From positions 62,001 to 126,000 of the forward strand of contig NZ_JALGQE010000006.1 in assembly GCF_022810405.1 (NCBI RefSeq): a stretch of DNA of 64,000 nt, read 5' to 3'. The notes under the pieces are model-generated. The model searched no databases. It was not told the DNA's origin and was given only the letters and a program-made list of their open reading frames with translations. Both the position numbers and the translations under genes were made by a program. Origin of the DNA: Rhodococcus sp. ARC_M5 (GTDB taxonomy: Bacteria; Actinomycetota; Actinomycetes; Mycobacteriales; Mycobacteriaceae). This document shows positions 49,165-61,312 of this stretch, piece by piece; the first letter of the stretch is position 1; the number at the start of each line of letters is the position of its first letter.

Positions 49165-49978
49165 CGTGCGTGCCGCTGTACTGGGTAGCCCTGTCGAACA
49201 CTCGAAGTCACCGGTGCTGCACTGCGCTGCGTACCGCGCGCTCGGACTCGACGACTGGACCTACGAGCGTATCGACTGCACCGGTGAGCAGTTGCCCGAC
49301 CTGCTCGACGGCTTCGGTCCCGAATGGGTCGGCGTGTCGGTGACCATGCCGGGCAAGGTCGCAGCTCTGGCGTACGCGACCGAACGCACCGCGCGGGCAG
49401 TTCTGGCGGGCTCGGCGAACACCCTGGTGCGCACCGCGTCGGGCTGGCGCGCAGATTGCACAGACGTCGACGGCGTCGTGGGTGCACTGCGCGACGCCGG
49501 AGTCGAGGACCTGTCCGGTAGCACGGTGACGGTGGTAGGCGCAGGGGGAACGTCGAGGCCGGCGATCGTCGCGCTGGCCGGGCTCGGGGCGGCTGCGGTC
49601 ACCGTGATCGCGCGGTCGGCCGACCGCGCCCGGGACACACTGGACTGCGCCGTCGCCGCGGGGATGCGCGCGGAGTTCGCGAACATGACCGACCCTCGTC
49701 TCGCGGCTGTCGCGGCGAAGTCGGCTGTCTTGGTCAGCACCGTTCCCGCGGCCGGAGCCGCGGACATCGCGTCGGATCTCGCCCATGCGCCGTTGGTGCT
49801 CGACGCCATCTACGATCCCTGGCCGACACCCCTGGCCACTGCCGTGGAGGCGGCCGGTGGAACCGTCATCGGCGGATTGTCGATGCTGCTCAATCAGGCG
49901 TACGGGCAGGTCGAGCAGTTCACCGGCAGACCGGCACCGCGAGCGATCATGCGGGACGCGCTCACCGCGATGCTCTAG
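49139..49978 (+). CDS. aroE: Shikimate dehydrogenase
   Basis: Reduces 3-dehydroshikimate with NADPH. The 279-residue enzyme has the substrate motif LGSPVEHSKSP, the catalytic lysine in MPGKVAAL (Lys73) and Asp in CTDVDG, then the nucleotide site VVGAGGTSRPAIVAL. The second half of the family motif, NxTxR, is less clear (RSADRAR replaces the usual NRT-R). GTG 49139 overlaps mltG by 26 nt; GTG 49166, just after the mltG stop, would leave only three residues before the first strand. Confidence 0.9.
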   Translation: MASSTAVADVRAAVLGSPVEHSKSPVLHCAAYRALGLDDWTYERIDCTGEQLPDLLDGFGPEWVGVSVTMPGKVAALAYATERTARAVLAGSANTLVRTASGWRADCTDVDGVVGALRDAGVEDLSGSTVTVVGAGGTSRPAIVALAGLGAAAVTVIARSADRARDTLDCAVAAGMRAEFANMTDPRLAAVAAKSAVLVSTVPAAGAADIASDLAHAPLVLDAIYDPWPTPLATAVEAAGGTVIGGLSMLLNQAYGQVEQFTGRPAPRAIMRDALTAML

Positions 49979-50003
49979 TTCGGCCCGGCGGCAGCCCGCA
50001 GGC

Positions 50004-50039
50004 GGCGAGTTGTCCACAGGTGGCGAGTTGTCCACAGGG
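50004..50039 (+). repeat. Two 18-bp direct repeats, each with a perfect DnaA-box-like TTGTCCACA
   Basis: Units 50004-50021 and 50022-50039 differ at one base. Each contains TTGTCCACA (50010-50018 and 50028-50036), the actinobacterial DnaA-box consensus, in the same orientation and 18 bp apart. They lie in the 120-bp gap between aroE and the prepilin peptidase gene. Confidence 0.85.
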
Positions 50040-50098
50040 CAATGTTCCACCTGGGCGTGCGTCACCACCGGTCGCTGCCGCGATGCAACCCTTCGATC

Positions 50099-50671
50099 AT
50101 GGTGAGTCTGGGTGTTGCGGTCGTGGTCGGTGCTGTTGTGGGGATGGCGATGCGCCGCTGTCTGGTCCGGTGGAGTCCTCGGCTCCTGCCGTTGCTGTCC
50201 GCGATCGGGACCGGATGGGTCTGGTGGCGGTTCGGCGGTTCCGAGTACGCGGTTCCGTTGTGCGCGACGACGTGGTGGTTCGCCGCGCTCAGCGCCGTCG
50301 ACCTGCAGCGACGCCGGTTGCCGAACGCCTTGACCGTCCCCGGTGCGATCGTGGTGACTATCGCGCTCGTGCTCGTCGGCTCGGCGGGGGCACTGCTCGG
50401 CGGCGCTCTGCTGTTCGCGATCTACCTCGTCGTTCATCTTCTCTCGCCCGCGGCGTTCGGTGCGGGGGACGTCAAACTCGCCTGGTCGGTGGGATCGATC
50501 GCCTGCGTGGGTGGCGGGGACGGATGGGTGCTCGCCGCACTGTCGGCACCGGTGGCAACTGCCGTGGTGGGGTCGATCGCCGCGGCGTTCGGGCACCGGC
50601 GAGCCCGCATCCCGCACGGCCCGTCCATGTGCGCGGCCACCCTGCTGGCATCCGCGGCTTCGTTGGCGTGA
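50099..50671 (+). CDS. Prepilin peptidase (type IV, A24 family)
   Basis: A 190-residue polytopic membrane aspartyl protease domain. The first catalytic Asp is in ALSAVDLQRRRLPN and the second in the GxGD motif GAGDVKLAW. It lacks the N-terminal methyltransferase domain of full PilD. The frame is open from 50042; ATG 50099 (MVSLGVAVVV) gives a natural membrane start but has no clear ribosome binding site. The DnaA-box repeats lie 60 nt upstream. No pilin genes are in the window, so the target is unknown. It corresponds in position to the type IV peptidase between aroE and aroC in mycobacteria. Confidence 0.8.
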   Translation: MVSLGVAVVVGAVVGMAMRRCLVRWSPRLLPLLSAIGTGWVWWRFGGSEYAVPLCATTWWFAALSAVDLQRRRLPNALTVPGAIVVTIALVLVGSAGALLGGALLFAIYLVVHLLSPAAFGAGDVKLAWSVGSIACVGGGDGWVLAALSAPVATAVVGSIAAAFGHRRARIPHGPSMCAATLLASAASLA

Positions 50672-50683
50672 AAAGATGTTCGA

Positions 50684-51867
50684 GTGCTGCGCTGGATAAC
50701 TGCCGGAGAATCCCACGGACCCGCTCTCGTCGCCATCCTCGAAGGAATGGTCGCGGGAGTAGAGGTGACCTCGGACGACATTGCCTCTCAACTCGCTCGC
50801 CGTCGCCTCGGTTACGGCCGTGGTGCCCGCATGAAGTTCGAGGCCGACAAAGTGACCCTCACCGGCGGTGTCCGACACGGCCGCACCATAGGCGGACCGG
50901 TCGCGATCGAGGTCGGCAACACCGAGTGGCCCAAGTGGGAGCAGGTGATGTCGGCCGACCCCGTCGACGACGCAGTGCTCGCGGATCTCGCGCGCAATTC
51001 TCCCTTGACCCGGCCACGGCCCGGCCACGCCGACTTCTCCGGGATGCTCAAGTACGGCTTCGACGACGCTCGTCCGGTGCTCGAACGCGCCAGCGCGCGG
51101 GAGACCGCCGCCCGGGTGGCCATCGGCACTGTCGCCCGGCTGTTCCTGAAGCAGGCGTTCGGAGTCGACGTCGTGTCCCACGTGATCTCCATCGGGGCAT
51201 CCGACCCCTATGTCGGACCGCCGCCCGCAGGTGGCGACCTCGACGCGATCGACGCCTCTCCGGTTCGCGCCTTCGACAAGGCCGCCGAAGAATCGATGAT
51301 CGCCGAGATCGAGGCAGCGAAGAAGGACGGTGACACCCTCGGCGGCGTCGTCGAGGTCGTCGTGCACGGCCTGCCCGTCGGGCTCGGATCGTTCGTCTCC
51401 GGGGAACGCAAGCTCGACGCCAGGTTGGCTGCGGCTCTGATGGGCATCCAGGCGATCAAGGGGGTCGAGATCGGGGACGGCTTCGAGACCGCGCGTCGAC
51501 GCGGAAGCGTCGCCCACGACGAGATCAAGCCGGGACCCGATGGGGTGCTGCGTTCGACCAACCGTGCAGGCGGAATCGAGGGCGGTATGACCAACGGCGA
51601 AGCACTGCGGGTGCGGGCGGCGATGAAGCCCATATCCACCGTGCCGCGCGCGCTGGCAACGGTCGACATGACGACCGGCGACGAGGCAGTGGCCATTCAT
51701 CAGCGCTCGGACGTCTGTGCTGTTCCGGCCGCCGGTGTCGTGGCCGAGACCATGGTCGCCCTGGTGGTCGCGCAGGCAGCGTTGGAGAAGTTCGGTGGGG
51801 ACTCGCTGGCGGAGACGACGAGCAACGTCGACCACTACGTGAAGGGCACCGCCGCCCGACCTCCACG

Positions 51868-51871
<4 letters not shown>
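50684..51871 (+). CDS. aroC: Chorismate synthase
   Basis: Converts 5-enolpyruvylshikimate 3-phosphate to chorismate using reduced FMN. The 395-residue protein carries the family signatures [14 protein letters not shown] (near the start), [12 protein letters not shown] and [17 protein letters not shown]. The GTG start lies 12 nt after the previous stop. Its stop overlaps the aroK ATG. Confidence 0.96.
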
Positions 51872-53545
<1,674 letters not shown>

Positions 53546-53579
53546 TCTCGTGAGAATCGACTCGGGTCCGAACGAAGAA

Positions 53580-53618
53580 CGGGCGGTGATCGACGCGCAC
53601 AGCGTCGATCACCGCCCG
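53580..53618. terminator. Perfect 17-bp hairpin between aroB and the convergent membrane-protein gene
   Basis: The arms 53580-53596 and 53602-53618 are exact complements with a GCACA loop. It is 35 nt after the aroB stop and 19 nt from the stop of the minus-strand gene, and can terminate both. Confidence 0.9.
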
Positions 53619-53636
53619 TAGGTCGAGGTGGGGGAG

Positions 53637-54308
53637 TCAGGAACCGTCGGCGGTGCCGTGGCGGTTGCCGCGCTTGTCCAGCCGCGGCTTGCCGTCGGCG
53701 TCCACTGCCGAGAACACCTCGGTGTCTGCTTCGCCGTGCTCCGGGGCCCACTGCTGTTCCGACCTCGTGGGTTCTGCTTGCCGCCCGCGGTCGTCTCGAC
53801 CGGATTCGGTGCGTTCGGCGTTCCCGGCATTGACCAGCTCGCGGTCGTGCGCGCGTTCGGCGTCCGATGTGGCCAACTTCTTCTTGGCCTCGCGGTTGAC
53901 GATCTGCCGTCCCACGAACACCGCGAGGCTGGCGGCGATGAAGATGGTGAGAATCGTGAACGCGGCTCCGGAGGTGAGCTCGAAGACCAGGCCGTTCTGA
54001 CCCAGGCTGAAGTCGACGAAGAAGTCGACGACCCAGCTCAGGAGACCGCCGAGGAGTCCACCGACCACCGCGGCCTTGAGCCAGACCATGGTCAGGTCCT
54101 CGCCGTCGTCGGGGTCGGGATGCCTGCGTCGGTCGCGGATTCCGTCGATGCCGGCCCACACGATGATGACGAGCAGCACGAGGGCGTATGCCACCCAGCG
54201 CAGTGCCGATCCACTCAACGGCCACATCGACACTGCTGCCCCCAGCAGCAGTCGAACGACGACGTTGAACAATCCCATACTTATGCCACGCACTGCCCAC
54301 CCAGTCAT
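53637..54308 (-). CDS. B-4DMT family membrane protein (Rv2536-like)
   Basis: A 223-residue protein with four hydrophobic segments in the first 140 residues (WAVRGISMGLFNVVVRLLLG onward) and a charged C-terminal tail of about 80 residues rich in Asp, Glu, Arg and Lys. The four-helix layout fits the actinobacterial B-4DMT family, named for resemblance to half of a drug/metabolite transporter. No transport activity is known. The same gene position occurs in M. tuberculosis (Rv2536, beside aroD and pepQ). The much longer open frame upstream crosses pepQ and is a shadow; starts at 54320, 54308 or 54278 are possible. Confidence 0.7.
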   Translation of the reverse strand: MTGWAVRGISMGLFNVVVRLLLGAAVSMWPLSGSALRWVAYALVLLVIIVWAGIDGIRDRRRHPDPDDGEDLTMVWLKAAVVGGLLGGLLSWVVDFFVDFSLGQNGLVFELTSGAAFTILTIFIAASLAVFVGRQIVNREAKKKLATSDAERAHDRELVNAGNAERTESGRDDRGRQAEPTRSEQQWAPEHGEADTEVFSAVDADGKPRLDKRGNRHGTADGS

Positions 54309-54400
54309 GCGGCACAGCATATCCGCACGTCGAAGTTCGTGTGTCGGGGCCCACAAAATCGACACCCGGTCGAGTGAGAAGAGGCCTGTGGAGCGACCGG

Positions 54401-54406
54401 TAATGT
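54401..54406 (+). promoter_or_regulatory. Candidate -10 box (TAATGT) for pepQ, leaderless-type
   Basis: TAATGT ends 7 nt before the ATG at 54414, and no ribosome binding site precedes that ATG. Confidence 0.4.
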
Positions 54407-54413
54407 CGACTGC

Positions 54414-55517
54414 ATGCCTGCCGATTTCGGTGCCCGTCGTGGTGCCCTGCGAGAACTGATGGCCACCGACGGACTCGATTCGATGTTGATCACCGATCTT
54501 CTCAACGTCCGATATCTGACGGGTTTCACCGGTTCCAACGCTGCGTTGCTGCTCTCGACGGCCGATTCGGTCGGTGCCGAGGATCGGACGGTCATCTGCA
54601 CCGACGGTCGGTACGTCACGCAGGTGGCCGAGCAGGTGCCGGATCTGCGCGCCGAGATCGACCGGGCGTCGGCGATCCACCTGCTTCGTTCGGGTGCCGC
54701 GGGCAGCAATGGTCGAGTGGGATTCGAGAGTCACGTGGTGACCGTGGACGCTCATCGAGCGTGGTCCGAGCTGGGCGGCGCTGTGGAGTTGGTGCGCGCA
54801 CCGGGCGTGGTGGAGTCGTTGCGCATGGTCAAGGACGAGTTCGAGGTGGGGTTGCTCAGGGACGCCTGCCGCGCCGCCGACGACGCCCTGGCCCACTTGA
54901 TCGGTGGGGGCGGCATCCGTGCCGGCCGGACCGAGCGTGAGGTCGCCCGCGAGCTGGAGTCGTCGATGCTCGATCACGGTGCCGATGCCATTTCGTTCGA
55001 GACCATTGTCGCTGCCGGGGCCAATTCGGCGGTCCCGCATCACCGGCCCACCGATGCGGTGCTGGCCGACGGCGACTTCGTCAAGCTCGACTTCGGTGCA
55101 CTCGTCGGCGGGTATCACTCGGACATGACTCGGACCTTCGTCATCGGGACTCCCGCGCAGTGGCAGCGCGATCTGTACGAGCTGGTGCAAAGGTCGCAGA
55201 CGGCCGGTCGAGAGGCTCTGGCACCCGGTGTGACCACTGCCTCGGTCGACGCCGCGTCGCGCTCGGTGATCGAGGATGCAGGGTACGGGGAGTACTTCCT
55301 CCACGGGCTCGGCCATGGGGTGGGCCTGGAAATCCACGAAGCGCCGGGAATCGCGAAGACGAGCACCGGTACACTGCTGAGCGGTGCAGCGGTCACCGTC
55401 GAGCCGGGTGTCTACTTCTCCGGTCGCGGCGGCGTTCGGATCGAGGACACACTCGTCGTTCGCGACGGGGGTCCGGAACTGCTCACCCTGACAAGCAAGG
55501 AACTCACGTCCGTCTAG
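54414..55517 (+). CDS. pepQ: Xaa-Pro aminopeptidase/dipeptidase, M24B family
   Basis: A 367-residue cytosolic metallopeptidase cleaving next to proline. The N-terminal creatinase domain contains LLNVRYLTGFTGSNAALLL. The catalytic pita-bread domain has all five metal ligands: two Asp in LDFGALVGGYHSDMTRTF, His in GLGHGVGLEIHE, Glu in VEPGVYF and Glu in GGVRIEDT. It lies directly before efp, as in M. tuberculosis Rv2535c-Rv2534c; both deal with proline-containing sequences, though at different stages. Confidence 0.92.
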   Translation: MPADFGARRGALRELMATDGLDSMLITDLLNVRYLTGFTGSNAALLLSTADSVGAEDRTVICTDGRYVTQVAEQVPDLRAEIDRASAIHLLRSGAAGSNGRVGFESHVVTVDAHRAWSELGGAVELVRAPGVVESLRMVKDEFEVGLLRDACRAADDALAHLIGGGGIRAGRTEREVARELESSMLDHGADAISFETIVAAGANSAVPHHRPTDAVLADGDFVKLDFGALVGGYHSDMTRTFVIGTPAQWQRDLYELVQRSQTAGREALAPGVTTASVDAASRSVIEDAGYGEYFLHGLGHGVGLEIHEAPGIAKTSTGTLLSGAAVTVEPGVYFSGRGGVRIEDTLVVRDGGPELLTLTSKELTSV

Positions 55518-55593
55518 CGCGCGGGCGGGAGCGAATCCCGCACGTGACCGACGGCGCGTCACGCGCACAAACGATTGAGGAGACGCGAAGCAA

Positions 55594-56157
55594 GTGGCTT
55601 CCACCAGCGATTTCAAGAACGGACTGGTTCTCAACCTGGAGAACCAGCTGTGGTCGATCATCGAATTCCAGCACGTCAAGCCCGGCAAGGGACCGGCATT
55701 CGTGCGGACCAAGCTCAAGAACGTGCTCTCGGGCAAGGTCGTCGACAAGACGTTCAACGCCGGTGTGAAGGTCGAGACCGCTACGGTCGACCGCCGCGAC
55801 ATGACGTACCTCTACCACGACGGTAGCGATTACGTGTTCATGGACGCCGACACCTACGACCAGCTCCCGATCGGTGAGGCCACTGTCGGTGACGGCGCAC
55901 GCTTCCTGCTCGAGAATCTCCGGGTTCAGGTCGCCATGCACGAGGGCGTCCCGCTGTACGTCGAGCTTCCCGTCACGGTCGAGCTCGAGGTCAAGCACAC
56001 CGATCCCGGCCTGCAGGGCGATCGCTCCACCGGCGGCACCAAGCCGGCGACCCTCGAGACCGGAGCCGAGATCTCGGTGCCGCTGTTCATCAACACCGGC
56101 GACAAGCTCAAGGTCGATTCGCGTGACGGAAACTACCTCGGGCGTGTGAACTCCTAA
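55594..56157 (+). CDS. efp: Elongation factor P
   Basis: Relieves ribosome stalling at polyproline. The 187-residue protein has the three-domain EF-P fold, with the tip loop [12 protein letters not shown] carrying Lys32 where modification occurs in other bacteria; no modifying enzyme gene is seen nearby. The C-terminal domain ends in the family signature ([17 protein letters not shown]). The GTG start has TTGAGGAGAC upstream. Many proline-rich proteins in this window (SecD, YPPPG proteins) would need it. Confidence 0.96.
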   Translation: MASTSDFKNGLVLNLENQLWSIIEFQHVKPGKGPAFVRTKLKNVLSGKVVDKTFNAGVKVETATVDRRDMTYLYHDGSDYVFMDADTYDQLPIGEATVGDGARFLLENLRVQVAMHEGVPLYVELPVTVELEVKHTDPGLQGDRSTGGTKPATLETGAEISVPLFINTGDKLKVDSRDGNYLGRVNS

Positions 56158-56158
56158 C

Positions 56159-56713
56159 GTGTCATCGAAGAAGCCGACATCCTCCGCCTCGCAGAACGGT
56201 GCCACCGGCGCGAAGAAGCTCGGTGCGCGACACAAGGCGCGCAAGCGCGCAGTGGACTTTCTGTTCGAGGCGGAGGCGCGCAACGTCGACCCGGTCAACC
56301 TGACCACCGAACGCATCGAACTCGCGCGCGGCGACGACACGATCGCTCCCGTCAGTGACTACACCAGGACGCTGATCGAGGGTGTGGCCGAGAATCTCGA
56401 TCGCCTCGACGGAGTGATCGCCGATCACCTCAAGGACTGGACGCTGACCCGACTGCCTGCGGTCGACAGAGCCATCCTTCGCGTCGCGGTGTGGGAGCTG
56501 TTCCACGCCACCGACGTGCCACCCGTCGTCGCCGTCGACGAAGCCGTCGAGCTGGCAAAGCAGCTGTCCACCGACGATTCGCCCGGATTCGTCAACGGAG
56601 TGCTCGGTCAGATCGTTCTGGTCGCGCCTCAGGTACGCGCGGCGGCAGCGGCGGTTTCCAGCCGTACCCAGGCCGAAGCCACCGACGAGACGCCGGTCGA
56701 CGTCGAACAGTGA
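56159..56713 (+). CDS. nusB: Transcription antitermination factor NusB
   Basis: A 184-residue RNA-binding factor for rRNA antitermination. It has the conserved start [22 protein letters not shown], the central [19 protein letters not shown] and [28 protein letters not shown]. The basic N-terminal and Ala/Thr-rich C-terminal extensions are typical of actinobacteria. GTG 56159 starts 1 nt after the efp stop. A hairpin follows 3 nt after the gene. Confidence 0.94.
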   Translation: MSSKKPTSSASQNGATGAKKLGARHKARKRAVDFLFEAEARNVDPVNLTTERIELARGDDTIAPVSDYTRTLIEGVAENLDRLDGVIADHLKDWTLTRLPAVDRAILRVAVWELFHATDVPPVVAVDEAVELAKQLSTDDSPGFVNGVLGQIVLVAPQVRAAAAAVSSRTQAEATDETPVDVEQ

Positions 56714-56716
56714 CCG

Positions 56717-56756
56717 AACGCTCTGCGGGCCTGCTGATCATGGTTCGCAGAGCGTT
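56717..56756 (+). terminator. Hairpin after nusB
   Basis: AACGCTCTGCG (56717-56727) pairs perfectly with CGCAGAGCGTT (56746-56756) across an 18-nt loop. It separates the efp-nusB unit from the pyrimidine operon. Confidence 0.7.
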
Positions 56757-56758
56757 GC

Positions 56759-56764
56759 TAGGCT
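56759..56764 (+). promoter_or_regulatory. Candidate -10 box (TAGGCT) of the pyr operon
   Basis: TAGGCT follows the nusB terminator at once and would start a leader of about 60 nt containing the PyrR-type hairpin. It is the same hexamer as proposed for thrS. Confidence 0.4.
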
Positions 56765-56792
56765 CTACGCAGTTGTTGTCAGACATCCTTTA

Positions 56793-58357
<1,565 letters not shown>

Positions 58358-58361
<4 letters not shown>

Positions 58362-59674
58362 ACGCACCCGCAACCTCCGTCCTACTCCGCGGGGTTTTGC
58401 TGTACGGGGAGGGCCCTGAAACCGACGTGCTGATCACCGGCGAGGAGATCGTCGGAATCGGCTCGGACCTCGACGCCGACGGTGCCGAGATCGTCGATGC
58501 GCGCGGCCAGATCCTGCTGCCCGGATTCGTCGACATGCACACGCACCTGCGCGAGCCCGGCCGCGAGGACACCGAAACGATCGAATCCGGTTCGGCAGCA
58601 GCCGCTTTGGGTGGTTACACAGCGGTGTTCGCGATGGCGAACACCGATCCGGTTGCCGACTCGGTAGTGGTCACCGATCATGTCTGGCGTCGGGGACAGG
58701 AAGTCGGTCTCGTCGACGTCCACCCGGTCGGTGCGATCACCGTCGGCTTGAAGGGCAAGCAGCTCGCCGAGATGGCCACGATGGCAGCGGGAATCGGCCG
58801 GGTGAAGATGTTCTCCGACGACGGCCACTGCGTGGACGATCCACTGATCATGCGTCGTGCGTTGGAGTACGCGAGTTCGCTCGGTGTGCTCATCGCTCAG
58901 CACGCCGAGGAGCCCAGGCTCACTGTCGGTGCCGTCGCGCACGAGGGTCCCACTGCGGCGCGGCTCGGACTGACCGGTTGGCCGCGCGCGGCAGAAGAAT
59001 CGATCGTCGCGCGGGACGCCCTGCTGGCCCGGGACGCGGGTGCGCGGGTGCACATCTGCCACGCGTCCACCGCCGGAACCGTCGAGTTGATGAAGTGGGC
59101 ACGCGGACAGGGTATTTCGATCACCGCCGAGGTCACCCCACATCACCTGCTGCTCGACGATTCGCGGCTCGAAACGTACGACGCGATCAACAAGGTGAAC
59201 CCGCCGCTGCGCGAGAAGACCGATGTCGACGCGCTGCGCAAGGGGTTGGCCGACGGTGTGATCGATTGTGTGGCAACCGATCACGCTCCGCACGCCGAAC
59301 AGGACAAGTGCTGTGAGTTCTCGATCGCACGTCCCGGGATGCTCGGGCTCGAAACCGCACTGTCGATCGTCGTCGACACGATGGTGACCCCGGGATTGCT
59401 CGATTGGCGTGGTGTGGCGCGGGTGATGAGCGAGCGGCCGGCCCAGATCGTCGGATTGGCCGATCAGGGGCGTCCCATCGAGGTCGGTGAGATCGCCAAT
59501 CTCACGCTGGTGGACCCGAATGCGAGCTGGACGGTCTCGGGCAAGAAGCTGGCCAGCGTCGCGCACAACACGCCGTTCGAGGACATGACCTTCTCCTCGA
59601 AGGTCACCACGACGGTGTTGCGCGGACGAATCACCGTCCGCGGTGGAGTCGTGGCGAACAGAGCGGGAGAGTAG
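58358..59674 (+). CDS. pyrC: Dihydroorotase
   Basis: A class I amidohydrolase of 438 residues closing carbamoyl aspartate to dihydroorotate. The metal site includes HxH in [12 protein letters not shown] and the Asp in [14 protein letters not shown]; the substrate-binding Asn region follows [17 protein letters not shown] 58358 overlaps the pyrB stop. Confidence 0.95.
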
Positions 59675-59678
59675 CGCC

Positions 59679-60185
59679 GTGGACAGAGTTCTCATCGTCA
59701 TCGGATTCATCCTGTTCTGGGCGCTGATGATCGCGCTGATCTTCTGGGGTTGGCGAGGGCGGCAGAAGCGCCAGGAAGACCGAATCGGCGAATTCCCGAC
59801 TGTGCCCCAGGACCTGGGTGCCACCCACATCGAGCCGAGCACCGGCCTGTACGTCGGCAGCACCATCGCGCCGAGCTGGCAGGACCGCATCGCCGTCGGC
59901 GACATCGGCCACCGCGCCACGGGTGAGCTGTCGCGACACGAGAAGGGCATCCTGCTCGATCGAGACGGTGAATCTCCCATCTGGATCCCGGCGGAGTCGA
60001 TTCGCGCGATCCGCACCGAACGCGGGTTGGCGGGCAAGGTCATGACCAAGGACGGGCTCCTGGTCATTCGCTGGGAGCTCCCGACGGGGACCGAGATAGA
60101 CACCGGCTTCCGGGCCGACGACAAGCAGATCTACCCGGTGTGGACAGCGAGTTCCGCCGGAGAAACCAAGGAGGAAACCGCGTGA
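59679..60185 (+). CDS. Single-pass membrane protein with PH-like domain (Rv1382-like)
   Basis: A 168-residue protein. The N-terminal transmembrane helix (about 3-24) ends in WGWRGRQKRQ, followed by a soluble beta-rich domain (ISPAT-like pattern GELSRHEKGILLDRDGESPIWIPAESIRAIRTERG) resembling PH-like domains. It lies between pyrC and carA in mycobacteria too (Rv1382), so the position is conserved, but no role in pyrimidine synthesis is known. GTG 59679 is preferred over the frame opening at 59643 inside pyrC. Its stop overlaps the carA GTG. Confidence 0.75.
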   Translation: MDRVLIVIGFILFWALMIALIFWGWRGRQKRQEDRIGEFPTVPQDLGATHIEPSTGLYVGSTIAPSWQDRIAVGDIGHRATGELSRHEKGILLDRDGESPIWIPAESIRAIRTERGLAGKVMTKDGLLVIRWELPTGTEIDTGFRADDKQIYPVWTASSAGETKEETA

Positions 60186-61312
60186 GCAGCGCAGTTCTTG
60201 TTCTGGAGGACGGCCGGACATTCCGCGGCACCACATTCGGCGCACAGGGGCGCACCCTCGGCGAGGCCGTGTTCTGCACCGGAATGACGGGGTACCAGGA
60301 GACACTGACCGACCCGAGCTACCACCGACAGATCGTCGTCGCGACTGCGCCGCAGATCGGTAACACCGGTTGGAACCAAGAGGACGGTGAAGCCGCCAGC
60401 GCCCAGGATCCCAACAAGATCTGGGTCGCCGGATACGTGGTCCGAGATCCGGCGCGCCGCACCTCGAGCTGGCGCTCGACCGGAACTCTGCAGGATCAGC
60501 TCGAGGCCCAGAATGTCGTGGGCATCGCCGGAATCGACACGCGTGCCCTGGTACGGCACCTGCGCACACGGGGCTCGATGCGAGCGGGAGTGTTCTCGGG
60601 CGACGCACTCGGCACCTCGGACGAGATGCTGGAGCAGGTGGTCGGTCAGCCCTCGATGCTCGGTGCCGATCTCGCCGGTGAAGTGACCACCGGAGCCGGC
60701 TACACCATCGAGCCGACCGGCGATGCTCGATTCACGGTCGTCGCAGTCGATCTCGGCATCAAGACCAACACTCCGCGGATGTTCGCCGAGCGCGGTATCC
60801 GCGTGCACGTGGTGCCGTCGAACACCAGCATCGAGCAGGTTCTGGAACTGAACCCGGACGGTGTGTTCCTGTCCAACGGACCTGGTGACCCGGCCACGGC
60901 CGACACCAGTGTCGCTCTGACCAGGCAGGTACTCGAACGCGAGCTGCCGTTGTTCGGTATCTGCTTCGGCAACCAGATCTTCGGGCGAGCGCTCGGACGT
61001 GGCACCTACAAGATGAAGTTCGGCCACCGCGGCATGAACATCCCGGTCATCGAGCACACCACCGGCCGAATCGCGATCACCGCGCAGAACCACGGATTCG
61101 CACTCGAAGGCGAAGCGGGCGAGGAGTTCGACACCGACTTCGGCCGGGCTCGGATCAGCCACACCTGCGCCAACGACGGCACCGTCGAGGGCGTCGAGCT
61201 GATCGGCGGGAGTGCCTTCTCCGTGCAGTACCACCCCGAGGCCGCGGCCGGTCCACACGACGCCGCCTACCTCTTCGACCGTTTCACCAGCGTCCTTCAG
61301 GAGAAGAAGTAA
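60182..61312 (+). CDS. carA: Carbamoyl-phosphate synthase small (glutaminase) subunit
   Basis: Supplies ammonia from glutamine to CarB. The 376-residue protein has an N-terminal CPSase domain ([17 protein letters not shown]) and a class I amidotransferase domain with nucleophile Cys261 in FGICFGNQ and His/Glu in [12 protein letters not shown]. The start is fixed by the 4-nt overlap with the upstream stop. Its TAA overlaps the carB ATG by 1 nt. Confidence 0.96.
   Translation: MSSAVLVLEDGRTFRGTTFGAQGRTLGEAVFCTGMTGYQETLTDPSYHRQIVVATAPQIGNTGWNQEDGEAASAQDPNKIWVAGYVVRDPARRTSSWRSTGTLQDQLEAQNVVGIAGIDTRALVRHLRTRGSMRAGVFSGDALGTSDEMLEQVVGQPSMLGADLAGEVTTGAGYTIEPTGDARFTVVAVDLGIKTNTPRMFAERGIRVHVVPSNTSIEQVLELNPDGVFLSNGPGDPATADTSVALTRQVLERELPLFGICFGNQIFGRALGRGTYKMKFGHRGMNIPVIEHTTGRIAITAQNHGFALEGEAGEEFDTDFGRARISHTCANDGTVEGVELIGGSAFSVQYHPEAAAGPHDAAYLFDRFTSVLQEKK

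Noticed and set aside
49208-51835. 875-codon open frame on the minus strand
   Set aside because: It runs antisense across aroE, the prepilin peptidase gene and aroC, which all have clear family motifs; its translation shows no domain. Long antisense frames are expected at this GC content.
54309-55802. Upstream part of a 721-codon minus-strand frame joined to the B-4DMT gene
   Set aside because: The extra N-terminal region is antisense to pepQ and efp and has no motifs; only the last 223 codons look like a real membrane protein.
58382-60124. 580-codon open frame on the minus strand
   Set aside because: Antisense to pyrC and the PH-like membrane protein; a shadow frame.
60137-60147. TGTGGACAG, one mismatch from a minus-strand DnaA box
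   Set aside because: Single imperfect copy inside a coding sequence; expected by chance.
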